Assembly (NCBI GenBank): GCA_018716975.1
Contig: DVJE01000009.1
Span: forward strand, 1-36,651
Origin: Candidatus Gallacutalibacter stercoravium
Lineage (GTDB): Bacteria; Bacillota; Clostridia; Oscillospirales; Acutalibacteraceae
Length of the DNA stretch: 36,651 nucleotides
Direction of reading: 5' to 3'
Position numbers and translations under genes: made by a program. The notes under the pieces are model-generated. The model did no database searches. It worked only from the letters and a program-made list of their open reading frames with translations, and was not told the origin of the DNA. Shown here in pieces: positions 30,203 to 36,651 of the stretch; position 1 is the stretch's first letter; each line of letters opens with the position of its first letter.

Positions 30203-30772
30203 ATGTCAAAAATATCTTTACCGGCATCCAATGACTTTTGCCCGCAATGTTTATTTTTGTACGGTACCTATAAAGAAAACGGCGACCCTAATTACGGTCT
30301 GTTTTGCTGGGCGACTTATTGCTCGGACGACGGTTTTAAGTTTGTTGCCTGTATCGGGCAAGATAAGCTCACCCGAGATAGAATTCGCAGCACGGGCGTT
30401 TTTTCCGCATCCATTGTAAGCGAAAGTTTGCTGCCGGCCGCAGATTTTTGCGGGAATAACGAGGGATATTCCGTTGATAAATCCTCCCGGATTGAATCGG
30501 TGCGCGGCGCTGTGTTAAATGTGCCGGTGCCCAAAAACAGCCCCTGGAGTTTTGAGCTCGAAGTTGACAAAACGCTTCATCTTGATGATAACAATACAAG
30601 TGAAATTTATATTTGCAACATAAAAAATGTTTTAGCCGATGAAAGCTTGGCAGAAGGCGCCGGTTCTTTTGAAGAACGCCTGCAATTGGCGGCGCCCGTG
30701 GTTAGCGTGTGCTCTAAATATTTCGGCCTTAATAGCAAAGCCTTAGGAGACTGGGGGCAATGGAAACTGTAG
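30203..30772 (+). CDS. Flavin reductase family protein, Cys-rich
   Basis: 189 residues. Start ATG 30203, one base after the marR stop, SD AAAGGGG. The N-terminus NDFCPQCLFLYGTYKENGDP and the segment GLFCWATYCSDDGFKFVACI are the FMN-binding opening of the flavin reductase-like family; DKLTRDRIRSTGVFSASIVS (about 52-71) and a conserved C-terminal SVCSKYFGLNSKALGDWGQW follow. Seven or more cysteines, including a CPQC pair at 12-15, suggest a redox or metal role beyond FMN, but this is inference. The regulator upstream implies induction by a small molecule or redox stress. Confidence 0.85.
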   Translation: MSKISLPASNDFCPQCLFLYGTYKENGDPNYGLFCWATYCSDDGFKFVACIGQDKLTRDRIRSTGVFSASIVSESLLPAADFCGNNEGYSVDKSSRIESVRGAVLNVPVPKNSPWSFELEVDKTLHLDDNNTSEIYICNIKNVLADESLAEGAGSFEERLQLAAPVVSVCSKYFGLNSKALGDWGQWKL

Positions 30773-30848
30773 ATATTTAAAACTGGTTTGGCTGCCGCCG
30801 TGCCTACAGCACGTGCCGCCTATATCGTGTAAAACCATACAGTAAAAA

Positions 30849-30896
30849 AGCAACGAAAAGCGCCAGGCAGGAGGTATCCTGCCTGGCGCTTCGTTT
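30849..30896. terminator. Very strong hairpin between convergent operons
   Basis: AGCGCCAGGCAGGA at 30859-30872 pairs perfectly with 30877-30890 around the tetraloop GGTA, and AACG/CGTT extend it. On the minus strand it is followed by TTTT. It serves the plus-strand flavin reductase and the minus-strand operon that stops at 30936. Confidence 0.8.
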
Positions 30897-30935
30897 ATAT
30901 ACATACAGCTGTTTAATAAGAAACCACGTTAACGA

Positions 30936-31991
30936 TTAATAAACGTTGTAAACCACCTGATTGGTTTCAGCGGATTGGAAAATAGCTTCCATCAGCTTCA
31001 TGACCTTCATCAGTTCGTCGTGTTTGACGATTTGCTCGCATTCGCCGCGGCTGGCAGCGATTACATTGCGGTACAAATCGCGAACATCCGAGGTAACCTT
31101 CGGCAACGGATACTCCTGAATGGTTTCTTCGGTGCGGGGCGCCATGGTCTTGGTCAAGCCCGCCGCCGTAACCACCGGCACCGCGTCGCGGTTTTCCCAA
31201 TCGGAAACCATTGTGATTTTACCGCTGAGATCCCAGTCGTATACCACAGCAGAGCCATTCTCGCCCTGAATGTACCACCGGGGCAGATTGATAAAGTTGC
31301 TGGTACCTACCTCTACCTGGCAAGTTAAACCGTCGTCAAAGGTGATGATGGTTTTAAAACCGTCGTCTACCTCTTCGTTGGTTACATTAGAAAGGGTGGC
31401 GTAAACAGAAGCTACTTTTTTGCCCGCTGTCAGCATGCTGATTTGATCCAGCAAATGCACGCCCCAATCCAACACCATACCGCCGCCGTGCTCTTTCTTG
31501 TTGCGCCAGTCGCCGGGAATGCCGCGGGAGCCGTGCACGCGGGACTCAACGTTAAACACCTTGCCAAGCGTCCCCTCATCGTAAATGCGCTTAACCACAA
31601 GGTAGTCCTCATCCCAGCGGCGGTTCTGATCCACCGTGAACAGAACGCCATACTCTTTGGAAGCCGCAATCATCTCGGCCAATTCAGCGCTGCCCAACGC
31701 CACCGGCTTTTCGCACAGAACGTTCTTGCCCGCTTTCATGGCCTGGATGGCCACATCCTTGTGCTGATCGTTGGGGATGGCAATAATCACCACTTCCACC
31801 TTAGGATCCGCCAGCAGCTCTTCATAAGAAGCATAGGCATGCACGCCCTCTTCTTCGGCCGCTGCACAACGCTGGGGCAGAATGTCGTAGGTGCCCAGCA
31901 GCTCCACTTCATCCGGCATGGTTTTCAGCTGCCGGCAGTGGTGGCTGCCCATACCGCCGTACCCAACTACCGCAAAACCGCTCTTTTTCAT
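30936..31991 (-). CDS. Gfo/Idh/MocA-family oxidoreductase, last gene of the lacI operon
   Basis: 351 residues from ATG at 31991 (GGAGGG upstream). The N-terminal NAD(P) domain has VVGYGGMGSHHCRQL (about 8-22) and the EKP motif in KNVLCEKPVALGS (about 92-104); the C-terminal substrate domain has GGGMVLDWGVHLLDQI (about 171-186), whose Asp and His are the usual catalytic residues. These enzymes oxidise or reduce a sugar or inositol hydroxyl. With a second paralogue in the operon it probably runs the opposite half of a redox pair, but the substrate is unknown. It is separated from the upstream gene by a GC-rich hairpin. Confidence 0.9.
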   Translation of the reverse strand: MKKSGFAVVGYGGMGSHHCRQLKTMPDEVELLGTYDILPQRCAAAEEEGVHAYASYEELLADPKVEVVIIAIPNDQHKDVAIQAMKAGKNVLCEKPVALGSAELAEMIAASKEYGVLFTVDQNRRWDEDYLVVKRIYDEGTLGKVFNVESRVHGSRGIPGDWRNKKEHGGGMVLDWGVHLLDQISMLTAGKKVASVYATLSNVTNEEVDDGFKTIITFDDGLTCQVEVGTSNFINLPRWYIQGENGSAVVYDWDLSGKITMVSDWENRDAVPVVTAAGLTKTMAPRTEETIQEYPLPKVTSDVRDLYRNVIAASRGECEQIVKHDELMKVMKLMEAIFQSAETNQVVYNVY

Positions 31992-32031
31992 TGGTAATCC
32001 CTCCTGCATTTGCAGAAATTATTTTTATGTC

Positions 32032-32057
32032 ACCCGCCGGCACGCCGGCCGGCGGGT
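32032..32057 (-). other. GC-rich hairpin between genes of the lacI operon
   Basis: ACCCGCCGG at 32032-32040 pairs perfectly with CCGGCGGGT at 32049-32057, with no T run. Likely an mRNA-stabilising or processing element rather than a terminator. Confidence 0.55.
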
Positions 32058-32084
32058 AATGCTGCATTGTTTACTTGGTTGTTA

Positions 32085-33050
32085 TCAGGCCCACCACATC
32101 TCGCCGGGCTTTTCGGTTACCAATACTTCCTTTAAGAAAGTAACTGCCTTAGAAAGACCCTCGTTCTGGCTCATCAGGCTATCTTCATGTTCAATGCTGA
32201 TGGCATAGTCATAGCCGATCATGCGCAAAGCGCTGATGATATCCTTCCAGTACAGGTAGTCGTTGCCGTAACCCACGCTACGGAAAATCCAAGAACGATG
32301 GATCTCATCGGCATAGGGCTGGGTATCCAGCACACCGTTAATCGCGGTGTTATATTTATCGATACGGGTATCTTTTGCATGGAAGTGGAAGATGGCGTCG
32401 CCCATTTCACGAATGCAGGCCACCGGATCCATGCCTTGCCAAATTAAATGGCTGGGGTCAAAGTTGGCGCCGATCTCCTCGCCCACTGCATCGCGCAACT
32501 TAAACAGGCTATGGGTGTTGTACACGCAGAAACCGGGATGCAGCTCCAACGCTATTTTGTTTACCCCGTGCGCCTTAGCAAAAGCGACGGTATCCTTCCA
32601 ATAAGGAATCAGCACCTGGTTCCACTGATAATCCAGCGTTTCCAGATAATCCTCGGGCCAGGGGCAGGTTACCCAGTTGGGCCGCAGGGATTGCGGGCTG
32701 TCGCCCGGGCATCCGGAGAAGGTGTTAATTTGATGCAGGCCCAGCTTTTCAGCCAGCAGGATAGTATCCTTAATGGTTTTGTCATACTGCGCGGCCTTAT
32801 CCTTTTGAGGATGCACCGGGTTGCCGTGGCAGCTCAGAGCGCTGATTTCAAAACCGTATTTATCGATGGTATCGCAGAATTTCTTCAGCTCGCCCTCGTC
32901 ATTCAGCAAAACATCGGGGTTGGCGTGGGCATTGCCCGGGAATCCGCCGCAGCCGATTTCCAGCATTTCGATGCCCAAAGATTTAAAATATTCCAACGCC
33001 TGCTCCAGCGGCAAATTGCTCAGCAAAGTGGTAAATACACCAAGCTTCAT
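32085..33050 (-). CDS. Sugar phosphate isomerase/epimerase-like TIM barrel (larger)
   Basis: 321 residues from ATG at 33050 (AAGGAG eight bases upstream); the longer frame has no ribosome site. Xylose-isomerase-like TIM barrel: it opens MKLGVFTTLLSNLPLEQALE and has GIEMLEIGCGGFPGN (about 29-43) and SALSCHGNPVHP. Metal ligands are visible in ALELHPGF (Glu, about 177), NFDPSHL (Asp/His, about 205), FHFHAKDTR and the final Glu in SIEHED. Family members isomerise, epimerise or eliminate from keto-sugars, inositols or 3-keto-glycosides. It is flanked by a second TIM barrel and a Gfo/Idh gene. Confidence 0.88.
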   Translation of the reverse strand: MKLGVFTTLLSNLPLEQALEYFKSLGIEMLEIGCGGFPGNAHANPDVLLNDEGELKKFCDTIDKYGFEISALSCHGNPVHPQKDKAAQYDKTIKDTILLAEKLGLHQINTFSGCPGDSPQSLRPNWVTCPWPEDYLETLDYQWNQVLIPYWKDTVAFAKAHGVNKIALELHPGFCVYNTHSLFKLRDAVGEEIGANFDPSHLIWQGMDPVACIREMGDAIFHFHAKDTRIDKYNTAINGVLDTQPYADEIHRSWIFRSVGYGNDYLYWKDIISALRMIGYDYAISIEHEDSLMSQNEGLSKAVTFLKEVLVTEKPGEMWWA

Positions 33051-33082
33051 TTGGCATTCTCCTTTTTTGTAAAATCTTTTGC

Positions 33083-33796
33083 TTACAGCTTGTAGTTGGC
33101 GCGCAGATTGCGAATGCTGATGTCTACATCCACCGTTTCGCTTTCCACTTCTACAATGCCCCATTCCAAACCGATGGCGTTGCCGGCATCGATAATACTT
33201 TGCACATCCACCTCGCCGTTGCCGATGGCGCAGGCGTCACCCTGACGGTTGCCATCCTTTAGGTGCACAGTGCCGATTCTGGCGGCGTTTTCTTTGATAT
33301 ACGCCGCAGGATCCACACCGCCCATAAAGGCCCAGTAGGTATCCAACTCCAACAGGCAGTACTCCTTAATCATATCCAACGGGCGTTTTCCGTCAATAGG
33401 CTTAAACTCATGGGCATGGTTGTGGTACATCACCTTCATACCATAGGCAGCGGCCTTTTCGGCAGTTTGCTCCAGCACACGCTGCAGCCGCTCCATCTGC
33501 TCCATATTCTCGGTGGGAGAATATGCACAGATAATCCACGGGTTACCGATGGCATGATTATATTCAATGATACTATCCATATTAGCTTCTAGGGAGTCTA
33601 CGCCTTCATGGCAGGCAACAACAGTCAGGCCCAGCTCATCCAGCGTTTTTTTCACCACAGCAGCGTCTGCACCAAAATACCCGGCAAACTCCACACCTTC
33701 GTAGCCCAACTCTTTTACCTTTTTCAAGGCCGCCAACAGGCTTTCAGCGTCGTGGATTTCCTCCCGCAGGGAATACATTTGCAGGCCGATTTTCAT
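33083..33796 (-). CDS. Sugar phosphate isomerase/epimerase-like TIM barrel (shorter)
   Basis: 237 residues; ATG at 33796, SD GAGGGAAA. N-terminus MKIGLQMYSLREEIHDAESL and ELGYEGVEFAGYFG (about 30-43) are typical of the PF01261 group. Likely metal ligands are in VMYHNHAHEF (about 120-129), LLELDTYWAF (Glu/Asp, about 144), IGTVHLKDG and WGIVEVES. It is shorter than its neighbour at 32085 and only distantly related, so the two probably perform successive steps. The gap to the next gene is 32 bases; a GC-rich hairpin precedes this gene. Confidence 0.88.
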   Translation of the reverse strand: MKIGLQMYSLREEIHDAESLLAALKKVKELGYEGVEFAGYFGADAAVVKKTLDELGLTVVACHEGVDSLEANMDSIIEYNHAIGNPWIICAYSPTENMEQMERLQRVLEQTAEKAAAYGMKVMYHNHAHEFKPIDGKRPLDMIKEYCLLELDTYWAFMGGVDPAAYIKENAARIGTVHLKDGNRQGDACAIGNGEVDVQSIIDAGNAIGLEWGIVEVESETVDVDISIRNLRANYKL

Positions 33797-33834
33797 AGAC
33801 GTTTCCCTCTTTTCTAACAGTTTGGCAAGGGTAC

Positions 33835-33866
33835 GGCGCGGCCCGCTTGCAGCGGCGGGCCGCGCC
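33835..33866 (-). other. GC-rich hairpin between genes of the lacI operon
   Basis: GGCGCGGCCCG at 33835-33845 pairs perfectly with CGGGCCGCGCC at 33856-33866. No T run on the minus strand; located in the 84-base gap after the first Gfo/Idh gene. Confidence 0.55.
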
Positions 33867-33880
33867 GCCTTTCTTACTTT

Positions 33881-34966
33881 TTAGTCAAACATAACGGGCT
33901 TGCCCTCTTTGGCAGACTTATAAATGGCCTCCAAAATCTTGGTGACCACAATGGCCTGCTCGGGCTTTACAACAACGTCAGTATCGTTCTTAATGGCGTC
34001 GATCCACATTCTGGCTTCCACATCCTGCTCCTTCACGTCGTCGCCATCATAGAAGGCCACGCCGCCGGCGCTGAGATCGGGGATTTCAACACACTGTTTG
34101 CCATACTGCACGCGGTTGATGCGCAGGCCGCCCTTCATGTCGGCGCCGGCCTTGGTGCCGCACAAAGAGGTTTTTGCCTCGTCCACATCCAGGCTGTTCA
34201 AAGCCCAGCTGGCTTCCAACATAACGGTGGCGCCGTTCTTCATCACAATATAACCAAAGGCGGAATCCTCAACGGTGAACTTTTCGGGATCCCAATCGCC
34301 CCAAGCGTTGCCGGTTTCGGTTTGGTTGCCCAGTTTCTTATAAACCGAACCTACCACCATTTTGGGCTCGTAATTATTCATGGTCCACAGGGTCAAATCC
34401 AGCGCATGGGTACCGATATCGATGAGGGGGCCGCCGCCCTGCTCGTACTCATTGAGGAACACGCCCCAGGTGGGCACCGCTCTTCTGCGGATAGCGTGCG
34501 CCTTGGCATAATAGATTTCGCCCAGGTCGCCGTTGTCGCAAGCGCGCTTTAAGTACCAAGAGTCGGGACGATAACGGTTCTGATAGCCGATGGTCAGCTT
34601 CTTGCCGCTTCTCTTGGCAGCGTCAATCATCTTTTGGGCCTCTTCCGTGTTGATAGCCATGGGCTTTTCGCACATAACATGCTTGCCGGCATCCAAAGCA
34701 TCCACCGTGATAAAGCTATGCTCACGGTTGGGGGTCAGCACATGCACAACCTCAATTTCCGGATCCTTAAGAAGCTCTTTGTAATCGGTATAAACCTTAG
34801 CGCCTTCCACGCCGTATTCCTTAGCAGCCTTCTGCGCGCGCTCCTCGATAATATCGCAAAACGCCACCATTTGAACATCCTTTAAGCGAGAGAGGGCAGG
34901 CATATGCTTGCCGTTGGCGATACCGCCGCATCCGATAATGCCAATTTTTACAATTCTGTCTTCCAT
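33881..34966 (-). CDS. Gfo/Idh/MocA-family oxidoreductase, second gene of the lacI operon
   Basis: 361 residues; ATG at 34966, SD AAGGAG. The Rossmann segment is KIGIIGCGGIANGKHMPAL (about 7-25), the EKP motif is in KHVMCEKPMAIN (about 94-105), and the catalytic region is GGGPLIDIGTHALDLTLW (about 178-195). A Trp-rich insert (GNAWGDWDPEKF, about 241-252) and a long C-terminal EQDVEARMWIDAI follow, as in dehydrogenases acting on glycosides or inositol. It is the first structural gene after lacI (36-base gap). Together with the later paralogue it could cycle NAD(H) within one pathway. Confidence 0.9.
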   Translation of the reverse strand: MEDRIVKIGIIGCGGIANGKHMPALSRLKDVQMVAFCDIIEERAQKAAKEYGVEGAKVYTDYKELLKDPEIEVVHVLTPNREHSFITVDALDAGKHVMCEKPMAINTEEAQKMIDAAKRSGKKLTIGYQNRYRPDSWYLKRACDNGDLGEIYYAKAHAIRRRAVPTWGVFLNEYEQGGGPLIDIGTHALDLTLWTMNNYEPKMVVGSVYKKLGNQTETGNAWGDWDPEKFTVEDSAFGYIVMKNGATVMLEASWALNSLDVDEAKTSLCGTKAGADMKGGLRINRVQYGKQCVEIPDLSAGGVAFYDGDDVKEQDVEARMWIDAIKNDTDVVVKPEQAIVVTKILEAIYKSAKEGKPVMFD

Positions 34967-35002
34967 TCCATATTCTCCTTTATTTCAGGGCGAATGCCCG
35001 AA

Positions 35003-36031
35003 TTAACCAATTTTTTCTGCTGGAAACACTGCCGGCGAAACCACCCGGCGGGTCGTTTGCCGCAACACCAATTGATGGGGCAGCACCACTGCTTGATCCG
35101 GGCTATGGATATCAGCGATCTTGCCCAATAAAAGCTCGGTGGCTTTTTTACCAATCTCTAACCGAGGTTGTGAAACCGTGCTGACAGCCGGCGTTAACAT
35201 GTCCGCCAAGCTGATATTATCAAACCCAAATACATCCACATCGCGGCCCGGTATTTGCCCAGCCTGCTGCAGCCTTTTCATCACCCCTGCCGCCAACACG
35301 TCAGAAATGGCAAAAACCGCGGTGGGCGCCTCTGGCAAGTGAAGCAAGATTTCGCACGCCTCCAACCCAGAGCGAAAACTATATTGCGTATTAATTAAGT
35401 ACTCCGGCCGAAAGGTCAAGCCCGCCTGTTTAAGCGCCGCTTGATATCCCTGGGTGCGCAGCCTGCCCGAATAGGTTTGCTCGCTGCTTATCATAGCGAT
35501 TCTCCGGTGCCCAGCGTTGATCAAATAAGACACAGCATCAAAAGCGGCTTGAAAATTATTTACCCCTACCGTTGACAGCCGGGCCCCTTCGTTATATTCG
35601 CTGCACATCACCAACGGGCGTTCCGCGGCGATGGCAGTGATCTCTTGGGCGGGTAAAGAGGAACTCATAAGTAAAATGCCGTCTACACTGCGGTTGTAAA
35701 GCAGGTTAATATACCCACGCTCCACTTCGGCATCATTGTGCGTAACAGAAATCATCGTCTGGTAGCCCTGTGCACTGGCCACCGCCTCCACCCCTTTTAG
35801 CACACTGGAATAAAATTGGTTGGAAAGCGACGGCAACAGCACCAAAATGCGATCTGTAGCCCGCACACGCAGATTACGCCCCAGCACGTTAGGCGTATAA
35901 CCTATCTCATCAATTACCCGCAGCACCTGCTCCCGCGTTTTAGAAGAAACTTGCTTTTCATGGTTCAGCACACGCGAAACAGTGGCAACCGAAACGCCGG
36001 CGGCTTTGGCTACATCTTTAATTGTTTTCAC
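35003..36031 (-). CDS. LacI-family transcriptional repressor
   Basis: 342 residues from GTG at 36031 (GGGGG six bases upstream). The N-terminal DNA-binding domain reads TIKDVAKAAGVSVATVSRVL (3-22) with the hinge helix near NVLGRNLR; a periplasmic-binding-protein-like sugar domain follows (ILVLLPSLSNQFYSSVLKGV, VDGILLMSSS, RRIAMISS, PTAVFAISDVLAAG, VFGFDNISLADMLTP). It heads a five-gene operon with two oxidoreductases and two TIM barrels. A 14-bp palindrome TGTAATCGATTACA lies just downstream of its own promoter, so it probably represses the whole operon until the sugar-like inducer appears. Confidence 0.93.
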   Translation of the reverse strand: MKTIKDVAKAAGVSVATVSRVLNHEKQVSSKTREQVLRVIDEIGYTPNVLGRNLRVRATDRILVLLPSLSNQFYSSVLKGVEAVASAQGYQTMISVTHNDAEVERGYINLLYNRSVDGILLMSSSLPAQEITAIAAERPLVMCSEYNEGARLSTVGVNNFQAAFDAVSYLINAGHRRIAMISSEQTYSGRLRTQGYQAALKQAGLTFRPEYLINTQYSFRSGLEACEILLHLPEAPTAVFAISDVLAAGVMKRLQQAGQIPGRDVDVFGFDNISLADMLTPAVSTVSQPRLEIGKKATELLLGKIADIHSPDQAVVLPHQLVLRQTTRRVVSPAVFPAEKIG

Positions 36032-36064
36032 AAGCCGCCCCCTCATCTCGATGTAACAAAGGAG

Positions 36065-36078
36065 TGTAATCGATTACA
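36065..36078. promoter_or_regulatory. LacI-type operator palindrome
   Basis: TGTAATCGATTACA, perfect 14-bp palindrome with a central CG, typical of LacI/GalR operators. It sits between the promoter and the lacI start. Confidence 0.75.
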
Positions 36079-36095
36079 TTCCCCTTACAACCCCT

Positions 36096-36123
36096 ATTAT
36101 AGCGGCTTTTGCACAAAAAGCAA
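36096..36123 (-). promoter_or_regulatory. Promoter of the lacI operon
   Basis: On the minus strand TTGCTT (36123-36118), 16-bp spacer, TATAAT (36101-36096). The transcript would begin near 36089, upstream of the operator. Confidence 0.6.
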
Positions 36124-36190
36124 TTGTGGGATTTTCCATTTTTATACTTATTTATTTGTTAAGATTCACGAATTTGTAAGCCAAAATTTA

Positions 36191-36235
36191 GGGGATCTGA
36201 CAACCGCAATTTTATATACAGGTTGTCAAATCCCC
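36191..36235 (-). terminator. Terminator of ptsI
   Basis: GGGGATCTGACAACC at 36191-36205 pairs with GGTTGTCAAATCCCC at 36221-36235 (14 of 15). On the minus strand it is followed by TAAATTTT, 68 bases after the ptsI stop. Confidence 0.65.
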
Positions 36236-36303
36236 TCATCGATTGATAAAGCGCCACATTCATATGACTTTTGAGCTCGTCGACCAACCTTTCTTGAGCC
36301 CCG

Positions 36304-36651
36304 TTAATCATCGTCGGTCAATAGTTGGATCAGCTGTTTTTGCCGTTGCGCCGCCGGAACGCTGGTAATCACCTTTTGCCGCAGCGGCAACACATAGGGC
36401 GGCGCTACCGAGAGTTCATCGATCCCCATCGCTAAAAACAGCTCGGTTAGCGATAGATCCGCCGCCATTTCTCCGCAAATGCCCACCCGCACGCCGCGCC
36501 GCTGCGCGTTGGCAGCCACCAGCTGAATCAGACGAAGCACAGATTTATGGCGCGGATTGTACAGATTGGCAAGCTTATCGTTTTGCCTATCGATAGCCAG
36601 GGTATACTGGGTGAGATCATTGGTGCCAATGCTGAAAAAATCCACCTCTTT
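36304..36651 (-). CDS. ptsI: Phosphotransferase system enzyme I, C-terminal part (window edge)
   Basis: 116 codons of the C-terminal PEP-binding barrel are visible; the N-terminal part, including the phosphorylated His, lies beyond the window. DFFSIGTNDLTQYTLAIDR carries the PEP-binding Asn-Asp pair, and VGICGEMAADLSLTELFLAM carries the catalytic Cys. The end LSVAPPYVLPLRQKVITS is typical of EI rather than pyruvate phosphate dikinase, whose corresponding text differs. EI starts the PTS phosphate chain from PEP to HPr in the cytosol. It is upstream of lacI on the same strand, but a terminator and a separate lacI promoter lie between. Confidence 0.93.
   Translation of the reverse strand, partial: KEVDFFSIGTNDLTQYTLAIDRQNDKLANLYNPRHKSVLRLIQLVAANAQRRGVRVGICGEMAADLSLTELFLAMGIDELSVAPPYVLPLRQKVITSVPAAQRQKQLIQLLTDDD

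Noticed and set aside
1-36651. CRISPR array, toxin-antitoxin pair, phage structural genes or replication origin
   Set aside because: No regularly spaced repeats, no paired small toxin and antitoxin genes, no phage head or tail genes and no DnaA-box cluster were seen.

Overview
The window looks like chromosome of an anaerobic, endospore-forming member of Clostridia, probably a gut Oscillospirales-type organism; the rank is inference. The support is a pair of dipicolinate synthase genes (dpaA/dpaB) behind a sigma-K-like promoter, a class GSI-alpha glutamine synthetase, an AsnA-type asparagine synthetase, low-GC Gram-positive promoters and Shine-Dalgarno (SD) sites, and heavy use of TTG starts. 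No rRNA, tRNA or CRISPR array was recognised.

Left end (1-2.85 kb) is an AT-richer accessory stretch with mobile-element debris: a cut XRE regulator with paired operator palindromes, a small Spo0A-C-like gene, a DUF952 gene, a broken transposon gene tnpV, the 3' end of a decapitated gene with its terminator, and an internally deleted IS200/IS605 element that keeps both terminal hairpins and an SD-sequestering hairpin.

The core block (2.9-16.2 kb) is mostly on the minus strand: a P-loop ATPase, pgi, a dacF-type D,D-carboxypeptidase, asnA, then hisH-hisF-glnA as a tight operon (hisF and glnA overlap by ATGA). After a 55-codon basic protein on the plus strand come a secreted lipoprotein nuclease with an overlapping partner gene, and dpaA-dpaB. 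murC and pyrE run on the plus strand.

The export and stress block (16.2-30.8 kb) holds four transport or regulatory modules: (i) marR plus a heterodimeric ABC exporter with one degenerate ATP site and a 31-bp operator palindrome; (ii) a four-gene unit of XRE regulator, small membrane protein, ABC ATPase and ABC permease with GGAAAG operator boxes; (iii) bceA-bceB followed at once by a GT51 peptidoglycan glycosyltransferase; (iv) a divergent marR plus flavin reductase pair. Another flavin reductase, a GNAT acetyltransferase and a lipoprotein lie between them.

The right end (30.9-36.0 kb) is one minus-strand operon: lacI, Gfo/Idh oxidoreductase, two sugar-isomerase-like TIM barrels, and a second Gfo/Idh oxidoreductase, with a LacI-type operator at its head and two GC-rich hairpins between genes. 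This gene set suggests redox-dependent catabolism of an unusual sugar, inositol or glycoside (oxidation, TIM-barrel elimination or isomerisation, re-reduction) and is the most attractive candidate for an uncharacterised pathway. The window ends inside ptsI.
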